The translations under genes and the position numbers were made by a program. A model generated the notes under the pieces. The model was not told where the DNA came from, ran no database searches, and worked only from the letters and a program-made list of their open reading frames with translations. From Chimonanthus salicifolius (Eukaryota > Streptophyta > Magnoliopsida > Laurales > Calycanthaceae), in NCBI GenBank assembly GCA_013350335.1, contig CM023539.1:33094631-33158630 (forward strand): DNA of 64,000 nt, read 5' to 3'. Below are positions 1 through 11,095 of this stretch, one piece after another; position 1 is the first letter of the stretch; every line of letters begins with the position of its first letter.

Positions 1-205
1 CTACATGTCTTAGCATACTGCACTCCAAAAAAAAACATTTTGTGGCCAAATTCAGCATTTTTTTCATTTTTAATCCTCATCTTCTTTATTCCTTCATTTA
101 ACCTGCAAAACTCTCAAAAATCCCATTAGACATCTAAAACACATAAAACAAGTGCTAATTAATCCAAATACAGGGGTGAAATATAACAATTTCCTGTGCA
201 CATCA
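1..205 (-). mobile_element. LTR fragment (start of a 3' LTR, family H), cut by the window edge
   Basis: Read on the minus strand, an LTR begins at 205 with TGATGTGCACAGGAAATTG. It matches, with substitutions, the start of the complete solo LTR at 59439 (TGATGAGCACAGGAAAGTG). The similarity continues through a stretch of the type CTTGTTTTATGTGTTTTAGA and a later GTTTTGCAGG. Just upstream on the minus strand lies a purine-rich tract including AAGTGCGGGG, which fits a polypurine tract. The LTR runs off the window, so its length and target duplication cannot be seen. No coding function. Confidence 0.65.
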
Positions 206-2072
206 AATACCCCGCACTTGGATTTTGCTAATCCTCGAGCAAAACAAAAACAAAAAATTCTAAAAGCAAAAATAAAAATCCTAAACTAAACCACTTTCGC
301 TGGCACTCTCGATTGCATTTAGAGTATGCAACAGACCTTTAAACCCCTAGCTCACCACTAGTGGACGAGTTATAGTCTCATGAGGGCTTCTAGTGATGAT
401 ACCCACAAACATCAAATCTCAGCAAAAATATATTTAACAAAAATTTAAACGTCATACAACTCCAAAATTATTTCATAAAACTTATGCCTGGAGTGTAGTG
501 TGTGATAGCCAATATTAACATAGCCTTTTTTTTTTTGAAATACACACAAGTTTTACAACCACCGGCTAAAAATGCTCTTCAACTTTAAATCTCATGACGG
601 TATATCTCTCAGAAAGATTTTCACTCAAAGATTTGGTTAAATTTCTCTTAAAAGTATATGTGAGCGGAATTTATTTTCACAAATGCATATATCTCACATA
701 TTTATCACCAAAGAACGAATTATAAGAAAAAAATATAGATCTCATGAATGGATGTCATTTTCTTGAGAACGTTGAATAATACACTATTATTCTTTTCATT
801 TATTCTCTACATAAATATCATATTAACTTAAGATCAATTAGGACTTCCTAATAGGACAAAATGTGGCTTCAGATCGGATCATATCAAAGAAGGATAAAAG
901 ACTCAAAAATTAAATACTTTGAACAGAAAATGTAGAGGTCTTCAATATCTCATGGATGGGATATTTCTTCCTCTATTTTTCTTTTCAACACTATGACAGC
1001 AAATTTTTTTTTTTACGTCCTTCTTTTCTGATGTATGAATCTAACATTTTCTGACTCTAGAATAGGTCACAGATATTTCAATTTTGCTCAAACTCCACAA
1101 TCAGAGTTGGGTATAGATAACAAGGTTAATAAAAAACAATTTGGCTTAACTTTAATTTAAGGCCCAAAATGGGCACTAACAAGATAACATATGACCAATA
1201 TAGGTAGGCTTCAAAGGCTCAAACAGTCCAAAATAAAATGGCCTATATCACTTCCTAAGCTTCCTATGGCTATTTCATTGCTTCAAATAAATTCAGAAAA
1301 AATTCAGGTGTAATAATCCAATTTTGATGTCATTCTTAGTAAATGACCCAAAAAATAATGAGATCTTACAACGAAGATATTGCGCATATCAACGAAAATA
1401 TAGAATTACTTATAACCCTCAGAAAAATCGAAAGGCTCAAAAGCTCACTAGGTATAAGTCTCCACTGGTATTCTTTCGGTGATTACTTAACTCATGTATA
1501 CTCTTCTTTTTCAGACTAACATTAATATGGCTGTGTAAAGATTTTCCAAGCATAAATTTTACAAAATTCAAATGGAAAAGCATGATATAAAAAAAATTTA
1601 TTCAATTTTTTTTTTCAAAATGACTCTAAAATAGATACAAAACTTAACACAGATACAGTGTAACCCCCAATACCCCCAAACTTAAATTGGACATTGTCCT
1701 CGATGTTCCCTAATCTACATGTGCACCTGTAAATTAGAAAACAATATCAGAATAGAACAACTTGACTTGAGAGATACATGGGATGGCTTTATTATTTCAA
1801 ACCTGCAAAACAAACAAACAACACAAACACAACAGCAAGGACTCTACTGACAGACTCCGACGAATTAAAAAACAAAAAATTAGACTAAACGGACTCAACA
1901 AAATAAAAATCTACAAATACACTGACACACCGACACACTAATAGACTGACTCGGACTCGATTGACAGACCTACTAATCAACCCTGGTCCAATACTAGTGG
2001 TTTTTCAACACTGATGGAGAGAGACTCGAATTTTGTCTTCCATTTACCGGTCTCCAAAAATGGGTTGGATTC
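206..2072 (-). mobile_element. Degenerate 3' non-coding interior of a Tat/Athila-like gypsy element
   Basis: No open frame of note lies here. Read on the minus strand, two stretches look like the region between pol and the 3' LTR of Tat/Athila-type Ty3/gypsy elements: 'gaggacaatgtccaattta' followed by 'agtttgggggta' near 1670-1705, and 'gctcgaggattagcaaaat' then 'ccaagtgcggggtattt' just before the LTR at 205. Known family feature: these elements have a long non-coding 3' interior ending in such motifs. Inference: the matching pol gene lay to the right and was replaced or displaced by the E-family LTR that begins at 2073. The rest of the stretch is AT-rich and unassigned. Confidence 0.45.
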
Positions 2073-3827
2073 TGTAACGCCCCGCCCTTTTTTACTCGCT
2101 TCTTTCCGTAAATTCAGAGTCTATTTTTTTATAACAGAGTAGAGTGATAGAGCGCGGGACGTCACGACGCGAGCTAAGTCCAAACTTCCAAAGTCCGACC
2201 CTTAACTGGCCAATCCTATGTGTGCATGGACCAAGTCCACGAAAATGGTTCACACATAGCAAATATCAACTTGCGGAATCATAACATCAAAATGCATAAA
2301 CATAATAGAACCAAGTTCTATTCCAATTAGATTGCAAAGTACGTCAAGTCCTTAATCATCAATCAAATACCATAATTATCAAATTTAACATCCATCCAAG
2401 TTATTATATTCTGAAATCTAGCTACTCAAATGCAAGTCCATGAGTAACTTTTATTAAAAAATAATAAACTAAATCATCCAAGCTCCTATGCCTGGCCCGT
2501 CTTGCGTTCCTCGCTCCCCTGATTACCTATGTCATCAACTAGGGTAGAAGTAGGGCGTTAGAACAACGCGCCCAATAGGTATTCCAGTTACTGCTAACAC
2601 ATGGTTAGTACAAAAACATATATTATAACATAATATATAAAACCGGTAAAATCCATGTCATGCAATAATGACTAATGCAATGAGTCCCACCCATCACATG
2701 TACATAAATGTACCCACCACATAAGTCTTTTGGATGCCCCGGCGGAGTGTGGACCCTCCGGTTTCTTCCTGATGGAAAAGCACATCAAGGTACACCACAC
2801 ACGTTTTTCGGATGCTCCAACGGAGTGTGGACCCTCTGTTACCAAATCCTTCACCCCATGCCATGCATGAGATGCCATTTTATAACATAAACATAGCACT
2901 GAAAATCACCTTTTGAAACATAATCAATCCATGCTATTTTAAACAATTTAAACATAGCATTTGAAATTCAATAATAAAACATATCCCTTGAAACATAATT
3001 TCATCAAACATAAGATAAAACAAAGTACATAAACGATGGTTTTAAAGAGGTGGAATCCTACCAAAAACCGCTAAAGTGTGCTTGCGTCTTTCGTCCGGTA
3101 ACCGCTCACGATCGTAAACACCTTGTGAGGCCTCGTTACCTTATAATATGACAATTAATCAACACCAAGTCCCACTTGATTTTCAAAGTTCTAAGTCCGT
3201 AAATAAAACCCCATGGGGTTCGGCCATACACCATGGCCGAACCCATGGCTTACCATTTTCACCCCTATTTACGAAAATGACATTGTTTCCCTCTTTCATT
3301 TAAATCTTCTATAATTAGACCCTATAAATTTCCTTAACCAAACAAGTCCATCAAACACAACTCATGGGGTTCGGCCATACACCATGGCCGAACCCATGAT
3401 CCTCTACTTTGGCTTGTAACTACCATTTTGCCACTAGCATAGGTTCATGTTTTCCCATTAATTCAATCATCATATTAAATTCATAAAAATCCATTTCCCT
3501 TGATTCCTTATCACATGAACCTCACCTATAGAATTACTTCATGGGGTTCGGTCATGCATCATGGCCGAACCCTATGTCCAATATTTCCATAAATTTACAA
3601 TAATGCCATTCATGGCTAACCTTCCATTTTAATCAATTAAAGTCATAATACAATTGGTGGGGTTCAGCCATACACCATGGCCGAACCTCACCCTTCTTTT
3701 CCATTCTTTCAATCCAATAATCAAACATAGCCACCTTTCCAAATTATGAACCCTCTTGTAAAAATAATAACCATAGCTTTATTTACTAAAAGTACCAAAC
3801 CAACTCCATGGGGTTCGGCCATACCCA
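2073..3827 (-). mobile_element. Truncated LTR of family E (copy E1)
   Basis: The plus strand starts with TGTAACGCCCCGCCC, the inverse of the end of the complete E LTR at 21169 (GGGCGGGGCGTTACA). Several blocks match that LTR in reverse orientation: the segment around TCCGACCCTTAACTGGCCAA, the 'gagtgtggaccct' block near 2745-2840, the 'cttgcgtctttcgtccggta' block near 3083, and five copies of the GGTTCGGCC...GGCCGAACC hairpin between 3212 and 3827. The last hairpin is cut after one arm. The other LTR end is absent, so no target duplication can be scored. The two short frames at 2672-2899 lie inside the repeat and are not genes. Confidence 0.8.
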
Positions 3828-4133
3828 TGTGATGCGGACATAGGACTCTTATTTAGTAGGTGTTTATTATTAGGAGTTCCTAATTAGATAGGACTCTTAT
3901 TTAGTAGGTGTTTATTATTAGAAGTTCCTAATTAGACAGGACTCTTATTTAGTAGGTGTTTTTATTTAAGGAATTGTAATAGCCAGTTTTGCGGGGATGA
4001 TTTCGATCAATAAAATCGTTATTTTGCTTAGCAAAATGAAGGACTGTTTTGTGAAGATTGAAGTGCAAAACAAAGGACTGTTTTGTGAAGACTCAAGTGC
4101 AAAACGAAGGACTGTTTTGTTATCTTATTTACA
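3828..4133. repeat. LTR-like segment with a 48-bp tandem repeat
   Basis: A 48-bp unit starting TAGGACTCTTATTTAGTAGG repeats about 2.7 times from 3841 to about 3968. It is followed by two copies of a motif with GGACTGTTTTGTGAAGA (about 4041-4110). The segment begins TGTGATGCGG and contains a TTTACA near its right end, so it could be a short LTR. The flanks (accca and catcc) do not form a target duplication. It sits exactly between truncated E1 and truncated element C, so the junction may instead reflect recombination. Confidence 0.5.
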
Positions 4134-4139
4134 CATCCA

Positions 4140-5470
4140 ATATATGTGATGGATCTGGGTGATATTTCTTCAATATTGACATGTGAAAGACATTGTGCAC
4201 ATTGGACAACTATGGAGGGAGTACAAGTTGATATGCAACTTCACCAATCCTTTCAAAAATTGGAAAGGGCCGAATATACCTTGGTGACAATTTCCCTTTT
4301 TTTTTTCCGAATCTAATTTGGCCCTTCCATGGTGAGACCTTCAAGAACGCTTGGTCTCCCACCTCAAATTTTAATGGCCTTCTTCTCTTGTGAGCATAGC
4401 TCTTCTATTTACTTTGTCTAGTTAAGAGACGTTGCCTGATGATCTTAATCTTCACCTGCCTCAGTCCAACATACTAGAGATCTGCAAGGCCTACCACGCA
4501 GTGCCTAGAAAGGTGACATCTGTAAACTTTCCTGATAGCTGTTGTTATATGAGAACTCCACCAATGGAAGGTGATCTTCCCAACTGCCCTTAAATTTGAG
4601 CATACAAGATCTCAACATATCCTCTAGGGTCTGTATGGTTCTCTCAGACTGTCCTGTGTTGTACAACAAGTCTGTTCCCATAGCCGCTTCCAAACTCTGC
4701 TATACCCTTCCTGTGAATCTGCCATCACTGTCCGATATGATAGTCTTGGGTATTCTGTGCAATCTAAAAAAGTCCTTGATATACTGTCTGCCTAAACTTT
4801 CTGACGAGTCATTTACCTTGATGGGTATGAAGTGTGCGGACTTCGTGAGGCGATCAATCACGACCCAAATTGCGTCGTTGCCCTTAGAAGATCTGTACAA
4901 CCCTGTTACAAAATCCATGGCTATATGTTCCTACTTTCATTCTGGTATGGAATTAGGGTTGAGTAAGCCAGGTGATAGCCTATGTTCTGCCTTAACTCAT
5001 TAACATGTGAGACATTTGGAGACAAAATCTGCAATATCTTTCTTAAGTCCGGACCACCAATATTGCCCCTTTAGATCTCTGTACAGTTTTGTACTTCCGG
5101 GGTGTATCGAGATTCTTGACTGATGTGCCTCTTTCAACAATTCTAATCTACACTCCTTGGGTACGTACATCCTGCCTTGGTACATGAGGTCTTGCCTCAG
5201 CTGTAATTTCCAGTTTTGAACTGTTTCGCCTCTCGCTAGTTTCTCCCATATTTCGGTCATTTCTGGGCTTGACCTCTATGCCTGTTCTATCTTTGAAGTC
5301 ATAGTGGAGTGTACTAAGAGATTGTACACACATCCTCTATTAGTGATCCGAAGATTCAGGTTTCTAATTGCTGACATCAGTTTCCACTCTTGTGTAATCA
5401 AACTAGAAACTGTTCCATCGTTCATACGACTGACTGCATCCGCGACTTTATTTGCCTTGCCCGGATGATA
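4140..5470 (-). pseudogene. Gypsy integrase and RNase H C-terminus of element C (broken)
   Basis: Minus strand, from the right: the end of RNase H (YHPGKANKVADAVSRM, near 5425-5470), then an integrase zinc-binding region (residues of type H...H...CLTC, 5000-5260), then the integrase core with VVIDRLTKSAHF (about 4840-4880) and ISDSDGRF (family norm SDRDPRF). Next come QSERTIQTLEDML (about 4600-4650) and a C-terminal part with a conserved NVFHMS-type stretch near 4180-4200. Stops and frame changes separate the pieces, and the strand around the catalytic Glu has lost part of its usual approach. Integrase would insert the cDNA into chromosomal DNA; this copy is a relic. Confidence 0.85.
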
Positions 5471-5474
5471 ATGG

Positions 5475-8050
5475 TGTAACTCCCTGACCCGATGGTGGGC
5501 CCGAAACACTATTATTATTTTTTATATAATATCCAATCAACTAACGTCATATCTGGGCTGGATTTTTAAGTTTGCCAAAATGCCCATCATAGAAAATGTC
5601 ACACGTGCTCTTCTCACGTGGACTCAAACATGTACCATATGACCCCATATATGAACACATATTACACAAACAGAAATATCCATTCATCTTATCAGAGTTA
5701 TGAACGATAACATAGTGATTTACACATGCTTAGATTTATAGCACTAGACGCATGAAAATAAACATAATAAACATATTTCTCATCATCGGGAAATATGATT
5801 GATTGCAAGGGCTCCCTCATCCTAAGTCAGCGGTGGAGGTTCCTCCTACTCAGGTGCCAACCCTTCAATGTAGTGGATGTGAGCTCCAAGCCCAGTGAAG
5901 ATATCTTAAAATAACACATTTACCAATATGTACAGGTTAAACGATGCAGACTAATCATAATAACAATAATGGTCGACTCTTACCATTTTAAAATCACAGC
6001 TATCTACTCATGAATGGTCTATTTTAACATAATTACCAATTTACCATAAATGGTCTCATGTACCATTTATCTTATCTGAATTAATAATTGGTGTACTATA
6101 CTAATTTATCAAGTTACCATCACTACCATCTAACTGCCATTCTACTATCATACCACTGTCATGTCGCTAGCGTACCTCTGTCATATCACTGCCATATCAC
6201 TGCTATAGCACTGCCCAATGGTCTCGCATATCATTTATCATACTTGAAATCATAACTGGTCTACTATACCAATATATTTCAAATCATCCGTGATACAGCC
6301 ATGCCACCATAACACCAAAGAACTACACTAACTATAAATGCATTAAGTCCCGACACGGTCAAAATGCAGCATCTTTCAAAACCATCTCCGACACACTTGG
6401 GCAGGTACTGACACACCTGGGCCAGTAGATGCAAACCGACACACCTGGGCCGATAATAGTTCAGCAGTTGAGGGTACGTGGAGGCAGTATCAATATCATA
6501 AATGCTCAAGTTCTCACATCGGAGCATCTTATCAATAGTATCAACTTCATACTTCAGTCTTCATCATAACATGATGCTCAAGTTCTCACACCGGAGAATA
6601 TCAATATCAATATCAACTTCATACTTCAATCTCTCATCATAATATGATGCTCAAGTTCTCACATCAGATAATATCATCATCAATATCAATACCATGCATG
6701 ATAAACATCATTAGTAATAATATGAATGTATCTTAGCAATATATATGAAGTCTAGGCATATAAATGGGTTCATTCTTCGTTTATAGACTAGTAGACCTTA
6801 ACTCCTTGACACCATGTTATGCTTCCATTCTAACAGTTTGAACCAATTTTCATCCCTCACATGGAAGTAGTGTCAAGTCTCGCATTTTAGCCTATTCGGC
6901 CTTTTACATATCATGTATAATCCATAAAACCAATCATTACACTAGATTTAGGTTTACAAAACCTGATTTACCGGTCTGGTACTATTAAGTCTCCTGACCG
7001 TAAAACATAGAGTATAGCGGGTGTCTTCGCTTCGAGAGTTGGGTGGAGTTTCAGCTTTTCCAAAATTTTTCCTAAGGTGAAGAATGTCTGAAAAAGCTTT
7101 GAAGAAAAAAAAAAAAAGAAGCTTAGGAAGATATGGACTGAAAGAGACATAGTAAAAATGGCTGTAAAATTTGTCATTCCATCCATTTGTATTTATAACC
7201 AAGGATGGTAGGCTGCAAATAGTTTTGAAAAAGGCCACGATAGCTATGGCTACTATGCAATAGTCTGTATGAATCGATGGTGATTCATACGTACGTAGGT
7301 GCTTCCACTTCCATGCATCACCATCTACATAGGTGCTTGGGGATAAAATAAATTATTTTATTTATTTTGAAGCCCCTTAATCTTATTTTGTTAATAGAGG
7401 TAAATAGGGTTATAATTAAAGTAATCTGACTGATCCAAATTTTTGGGTTTTACAAATCATAAACACTGTAGAAATCTGGAGAAAAAAAAATACTTTCGAA
7501 ATTAGTCAATCTAAACGAAAATGAAGTGTCGGTAGATTTTTGTTAAAAATACAGTATTTGTTTAAGTATTTTCAAATCTCATTTTGGAATTTCGAAACAT
7601 AAACTAATTGATCAGAACATTGATTAACATCGGCTATTTTTTCTGAAGTTTTCTGATCTCTATAAATATTTTAAAATAATTATTTTGTCAATAGGGACCT
7701 CTTCGGGTCACAAAAACTAGTATTTCTGAAAATTAAAATCATGAATTAAAAGTCCTATATGTTCAGTATTTAAAATCATCACCAATGTATAACTTTGAAA
7801 ACCCAATTAATTTAATCAACATATTTTATAATAATCAACAATTAAATTGCTTAAATAATAATATTTGTAACAATTTACCAAATTGCCCCTCCATCTTAAA
7901 TGAGTTGGATCTGTGAGCTACCTAGCTCTGATTGGGCCGAACCTAGACTTTTCAAAAAGCCCAATCCGTAATCTGCATGATTAATGGATCAAAACACAAT
8001 TAATTATTACAAATAGCACAATTAGCCCTAATTTTGGTCAGAGTATTACA
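5475..8050 (-). mobile_element. Solo LTR of family D inside element C
   Basis: The plus strand begins TGTAACTCCCTGACCC and ends GGTCAGAGTATTACA, a TG...CA unit of 2,576 bp. It is flanked on both sides by AATGG (5470-5474 and 8051-8055), a 5-bp target duplication. The interrupted RNase H reading resumes across it (LQDYDFGLH on the right side, YHPGKANKVADA on the left), so this is a clean insertion into element C. There is no internal region, hence a solo LTR. It contains short repeats with ACACACCTGGGC (6380-6455) and three copies of 'gatgctcaagttctcaca' (6500-6662). Short frames within it are not genes. Confidence 0.9.
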
Positions 8051-8055
8051 AATGG

Positions 8056-10817
8056 AGACCAAAATCGTAGTCTTGAAGGTACTTCATCCACCTCGTCTAC
8101 CTCATGTTGAGTTCTTTCTGTCCAAACAGGAATTTGAGACTCTTGTGATTAGAGTACACCTCAAACTTTTCTCCGTAGAAATAGTGTTGCCAGCTTTTGA
8201 GTGCGAACACTACTGTGGCTAACTCAAGGTCCTGGGTGGGATAGTTTCGCTCATGGATCTTTAACTGTCTAGAACCATAGGCCACTACATGTACACCTTG
8301 ATTGAGAGAACATCCCAATCCTTCACCCGAAGCATCACAATGCACTGTGAATTCCTTGCCTTGCTCGGGAATGATCAAAATGGGAGCTGTTATCAGTCTT
8401 TCTTTCAATTCTTCGAACCTTCTATCACACTGATCGGTCCATTCAAACATGATTCCTTTCCGAGTCAATCAGGTAAGTGGGGCTGCAATTTTGGAGAAAT
8501 CCATGATGAATTTGCAATGGTACCCCGCTAATCCTTAAACTTCTGACTTCAGTGACATTTTGTTGGGGTTCCAATCTTTCACTACAGCTACCTTCGCCGG
8601 GTCCACTGCTATCCCTTCTGTCATCACTATGTGTCCAAAGAAGTTGACCTTAGACAACCAAAATTCACATTTACTTGCCTTCACAAACAATTTGTTGTTC
8701 TTGCTCGGCATGTTCTTCTTCACTTCTAGAGTAGATGAGAATATCATCTATGAATACAATCACAAATCTGTCCAAATAAGGACGGAAGATTCGAATCATT
8801 AAGTCCATGAAGACTGCCTACGCATTTGTCAATCCGAAGGGCATCACCACATACTCGTATGCCCATATCTGGTTTTAGACCCTCTCAGCTGATCAAACAA
8901 ATCATCAATTCTTGGCAGAGGGTATTTGTTCTTGATTATGACTTGATTGAGGCGTTGATAATCTACACACATTCTCAAGGAGCCATCTTTCTTCTTGACA
9001 AACAATACAAGTGCTCCCCATGATGACATGTTGTGTCGAATGAAACCCAATTGAAGTATCTCATCAATCTGCTTCTTCAGTTCTGACATCTCTGCTGCTG
9101 CCATCCTATAATGTGGGAGTGACACAGGTGTCGTGCCAGGGAACAACTTGATCTCAAAATCGATCTCCCTCTTGGGAGGTAAACCTGGGAGTTCTGTCTG
9201 AAAGACATCAGCGTAGTCTTTCACTACTGTCAGGAGGGTGGAGACGAGTGAATCTTCCAATTTGAGGTTATTTAGTAAAATCCGTCCAATTTCATCTTGA
9301 CGCTCTCCGCACATAGACATTTTTTGTGTGTCTCCATTTACAATAAATCTATGTCCCACAGGTGACCAGAACGTTACCCTCCTGCGGTAACAATCAATGC
9401 ATGCCTGATATGTACTCAACCAATCCATGCCGAAGCTGACATCATATTATGCCATGTCCATTACCAGGTAGTCGAACTTGAACTTGAAGTCAACCAATTC
9501 AGTATCTAGTGAAATACAAATCAAACCAAGAGATGTGTCGCCAACGGGTGATATAATAGTAAGAGTAGATACAAGTGTTGTACCAATATGCCCATGGCAG
9601 AAACAATGGATGTAAACAAGAAAGAATGCGATGCCCCAAAGTCAAATAATGCAATAGCACACGAACTACCAATAATAGCCATACCTCGGATCACAGAGTG
9701 ATCAATTGTCTCTGGAGCTGGGACAAGGGAGTATACTCCTCCCGAAGCTGCTGGCACTGGGGTCTGTCTAGGCTGAGTGTGACTGAGACATATGTGACTG
9801 AGATGGCTTGCCCGGTGGACTATAGGATGCCCGTGTTGGAGGTCCCTGACGAAGCTGAGGACAGTTCATTCTGATATGATCTGACTGCCCGCACTAATAA
9901 CATGAAAAAGTACCACCAGAAGACTATGTAGCTTGTATCCTGCTAAACTGTGGACAGTCCCTCTTCGAGTGGCCCACTTGCCCGCAATCATAGCATGAGA
10001 AGACACTACTAGTAGATTGTACCACATATTCAGAAGTCGAAGGACGTGGTGCACGAAATCGGAATCTCTTATGTGACTGGGATGAACTTGCACTACCTTG
10101 CTTCCTTCTGAGTTCCATAAAACTTGTTGATTCTATGAGATCGTTCTTTACTATGGTGGCCCTCCTCACTATCTCTGTATAAGTCTCGTTGTAGGAGATA
10201 TCACCCTTGACCTGATTGCAGGTTGAAGACCCCTTTCAAACTTGCGGGTCTTCTTTGATTCGGTATCCACCATGTAAGCAGCATAGGTGGACAATTAAGT
10301 GAACTCCACCTGATAGTCTGCAACTGACATGTTCCTCTCTGCTAGGAGTATGAATTCTTGTGCTTTATCTTCTCTTTCTTCCTCAAGGAAATAGTCGCCT
10401 AGGAACAATTCAGTGAAATCCTTCCAGGTTTGGTCTGTCAGTAGCTCATCTTCCTCAACCATTTTCCAATGTCCTTGACAAGTTGGGAGCTGGCTAGGAG
10501 AATTCAGTGCTCCTCGTCTTTGATCGTAAGTAACTTGAAGATCTGTGTAAGGTTCTCTATTCAATTCTCAGCATCTATTTGCCCTTTTGTGCCATGAAAC
10601 TTGGGAGGGTGTTGCTGTTGAAAGTCTTTAACTGTGGTTTGGTTCCTCGTGTAGTGGCTTACCCCGCACCAGTCACAGTCTGAGCTGACTGCAATACTAT
10701 CTGCACTAGATTCTGAATGAAGTTTTGAATTTCTCGTGTCACAAGGGGAACATTGCTGCTAGTCTCAGCGACACATTCTATAGGTCGTCATATACGTCTT
10801 CCTCTTCGAGGCGACAT
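8056..10817 (-). pseudogene. Gypsy gag-protease-RT-RNase H of element C (broken)
   Basis: On the minus strand gag starts at ATG 10817 (MSPRRGRR), with a capsid-type stretch at 10295-10564. A CCHC zinc knuckle CYDCGQVGHSKRDC lies near 9965-10005, with a decayed second one near 9880. The protease (9521-9757) reads LFDFGASHSF where the family has DSGAS, so the residue after the catalytic Asp is changed. RT (8844-9428) keeps [20 protein letters not shown], then skips about 30 codons before the KTRYGH region. FIDDILIYS, the YXDD-type motif, is readable near 8725-8755. RNase H (8097-8468) has [12 protein letters not shown] and [12 protein letters not shown]. Several frame changes make it non-functional. 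Confidence 0.85.
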
Positions 10818-11081
10818 TTTCCTATGTCAAACAACGATGGCTAGAAAATTTCTCATTTCATAAATGCATGAATATGTTTATTCCAACGAATACATCATAT
10901 TATATCAAGGAAGTTAGTTCATGCAGTTACTTCACATTCTACCTCGGAAGACAAATTCTAAGTTTCCATTTCTACCTTTCTACTCGTGTATATGTCATAA
11001 CATGAGTAACAACTTTTATTTACAACTTTATAAAAGTTATTTGAATTTAACGGAGGGAACTCCTTAATTTGCTTTTTCATT

Positions 11082-11093
11082 GCTCTGATACCA
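11082..11093 (-). other. Primer-binding site of element C (initiator tRNA-Met)
   Basis: The plus strand reads GCTCTGATACCA. Its complement TGGTATCAGAGC matches the 3' end of plant initiator tRNA-Met and lies 2 bp from the LTR end (TGTAGCACCCC on plus, 11096). This fixes the strand of the element. Confidence 0.9.
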
Positions 11094-11095
11094 AC

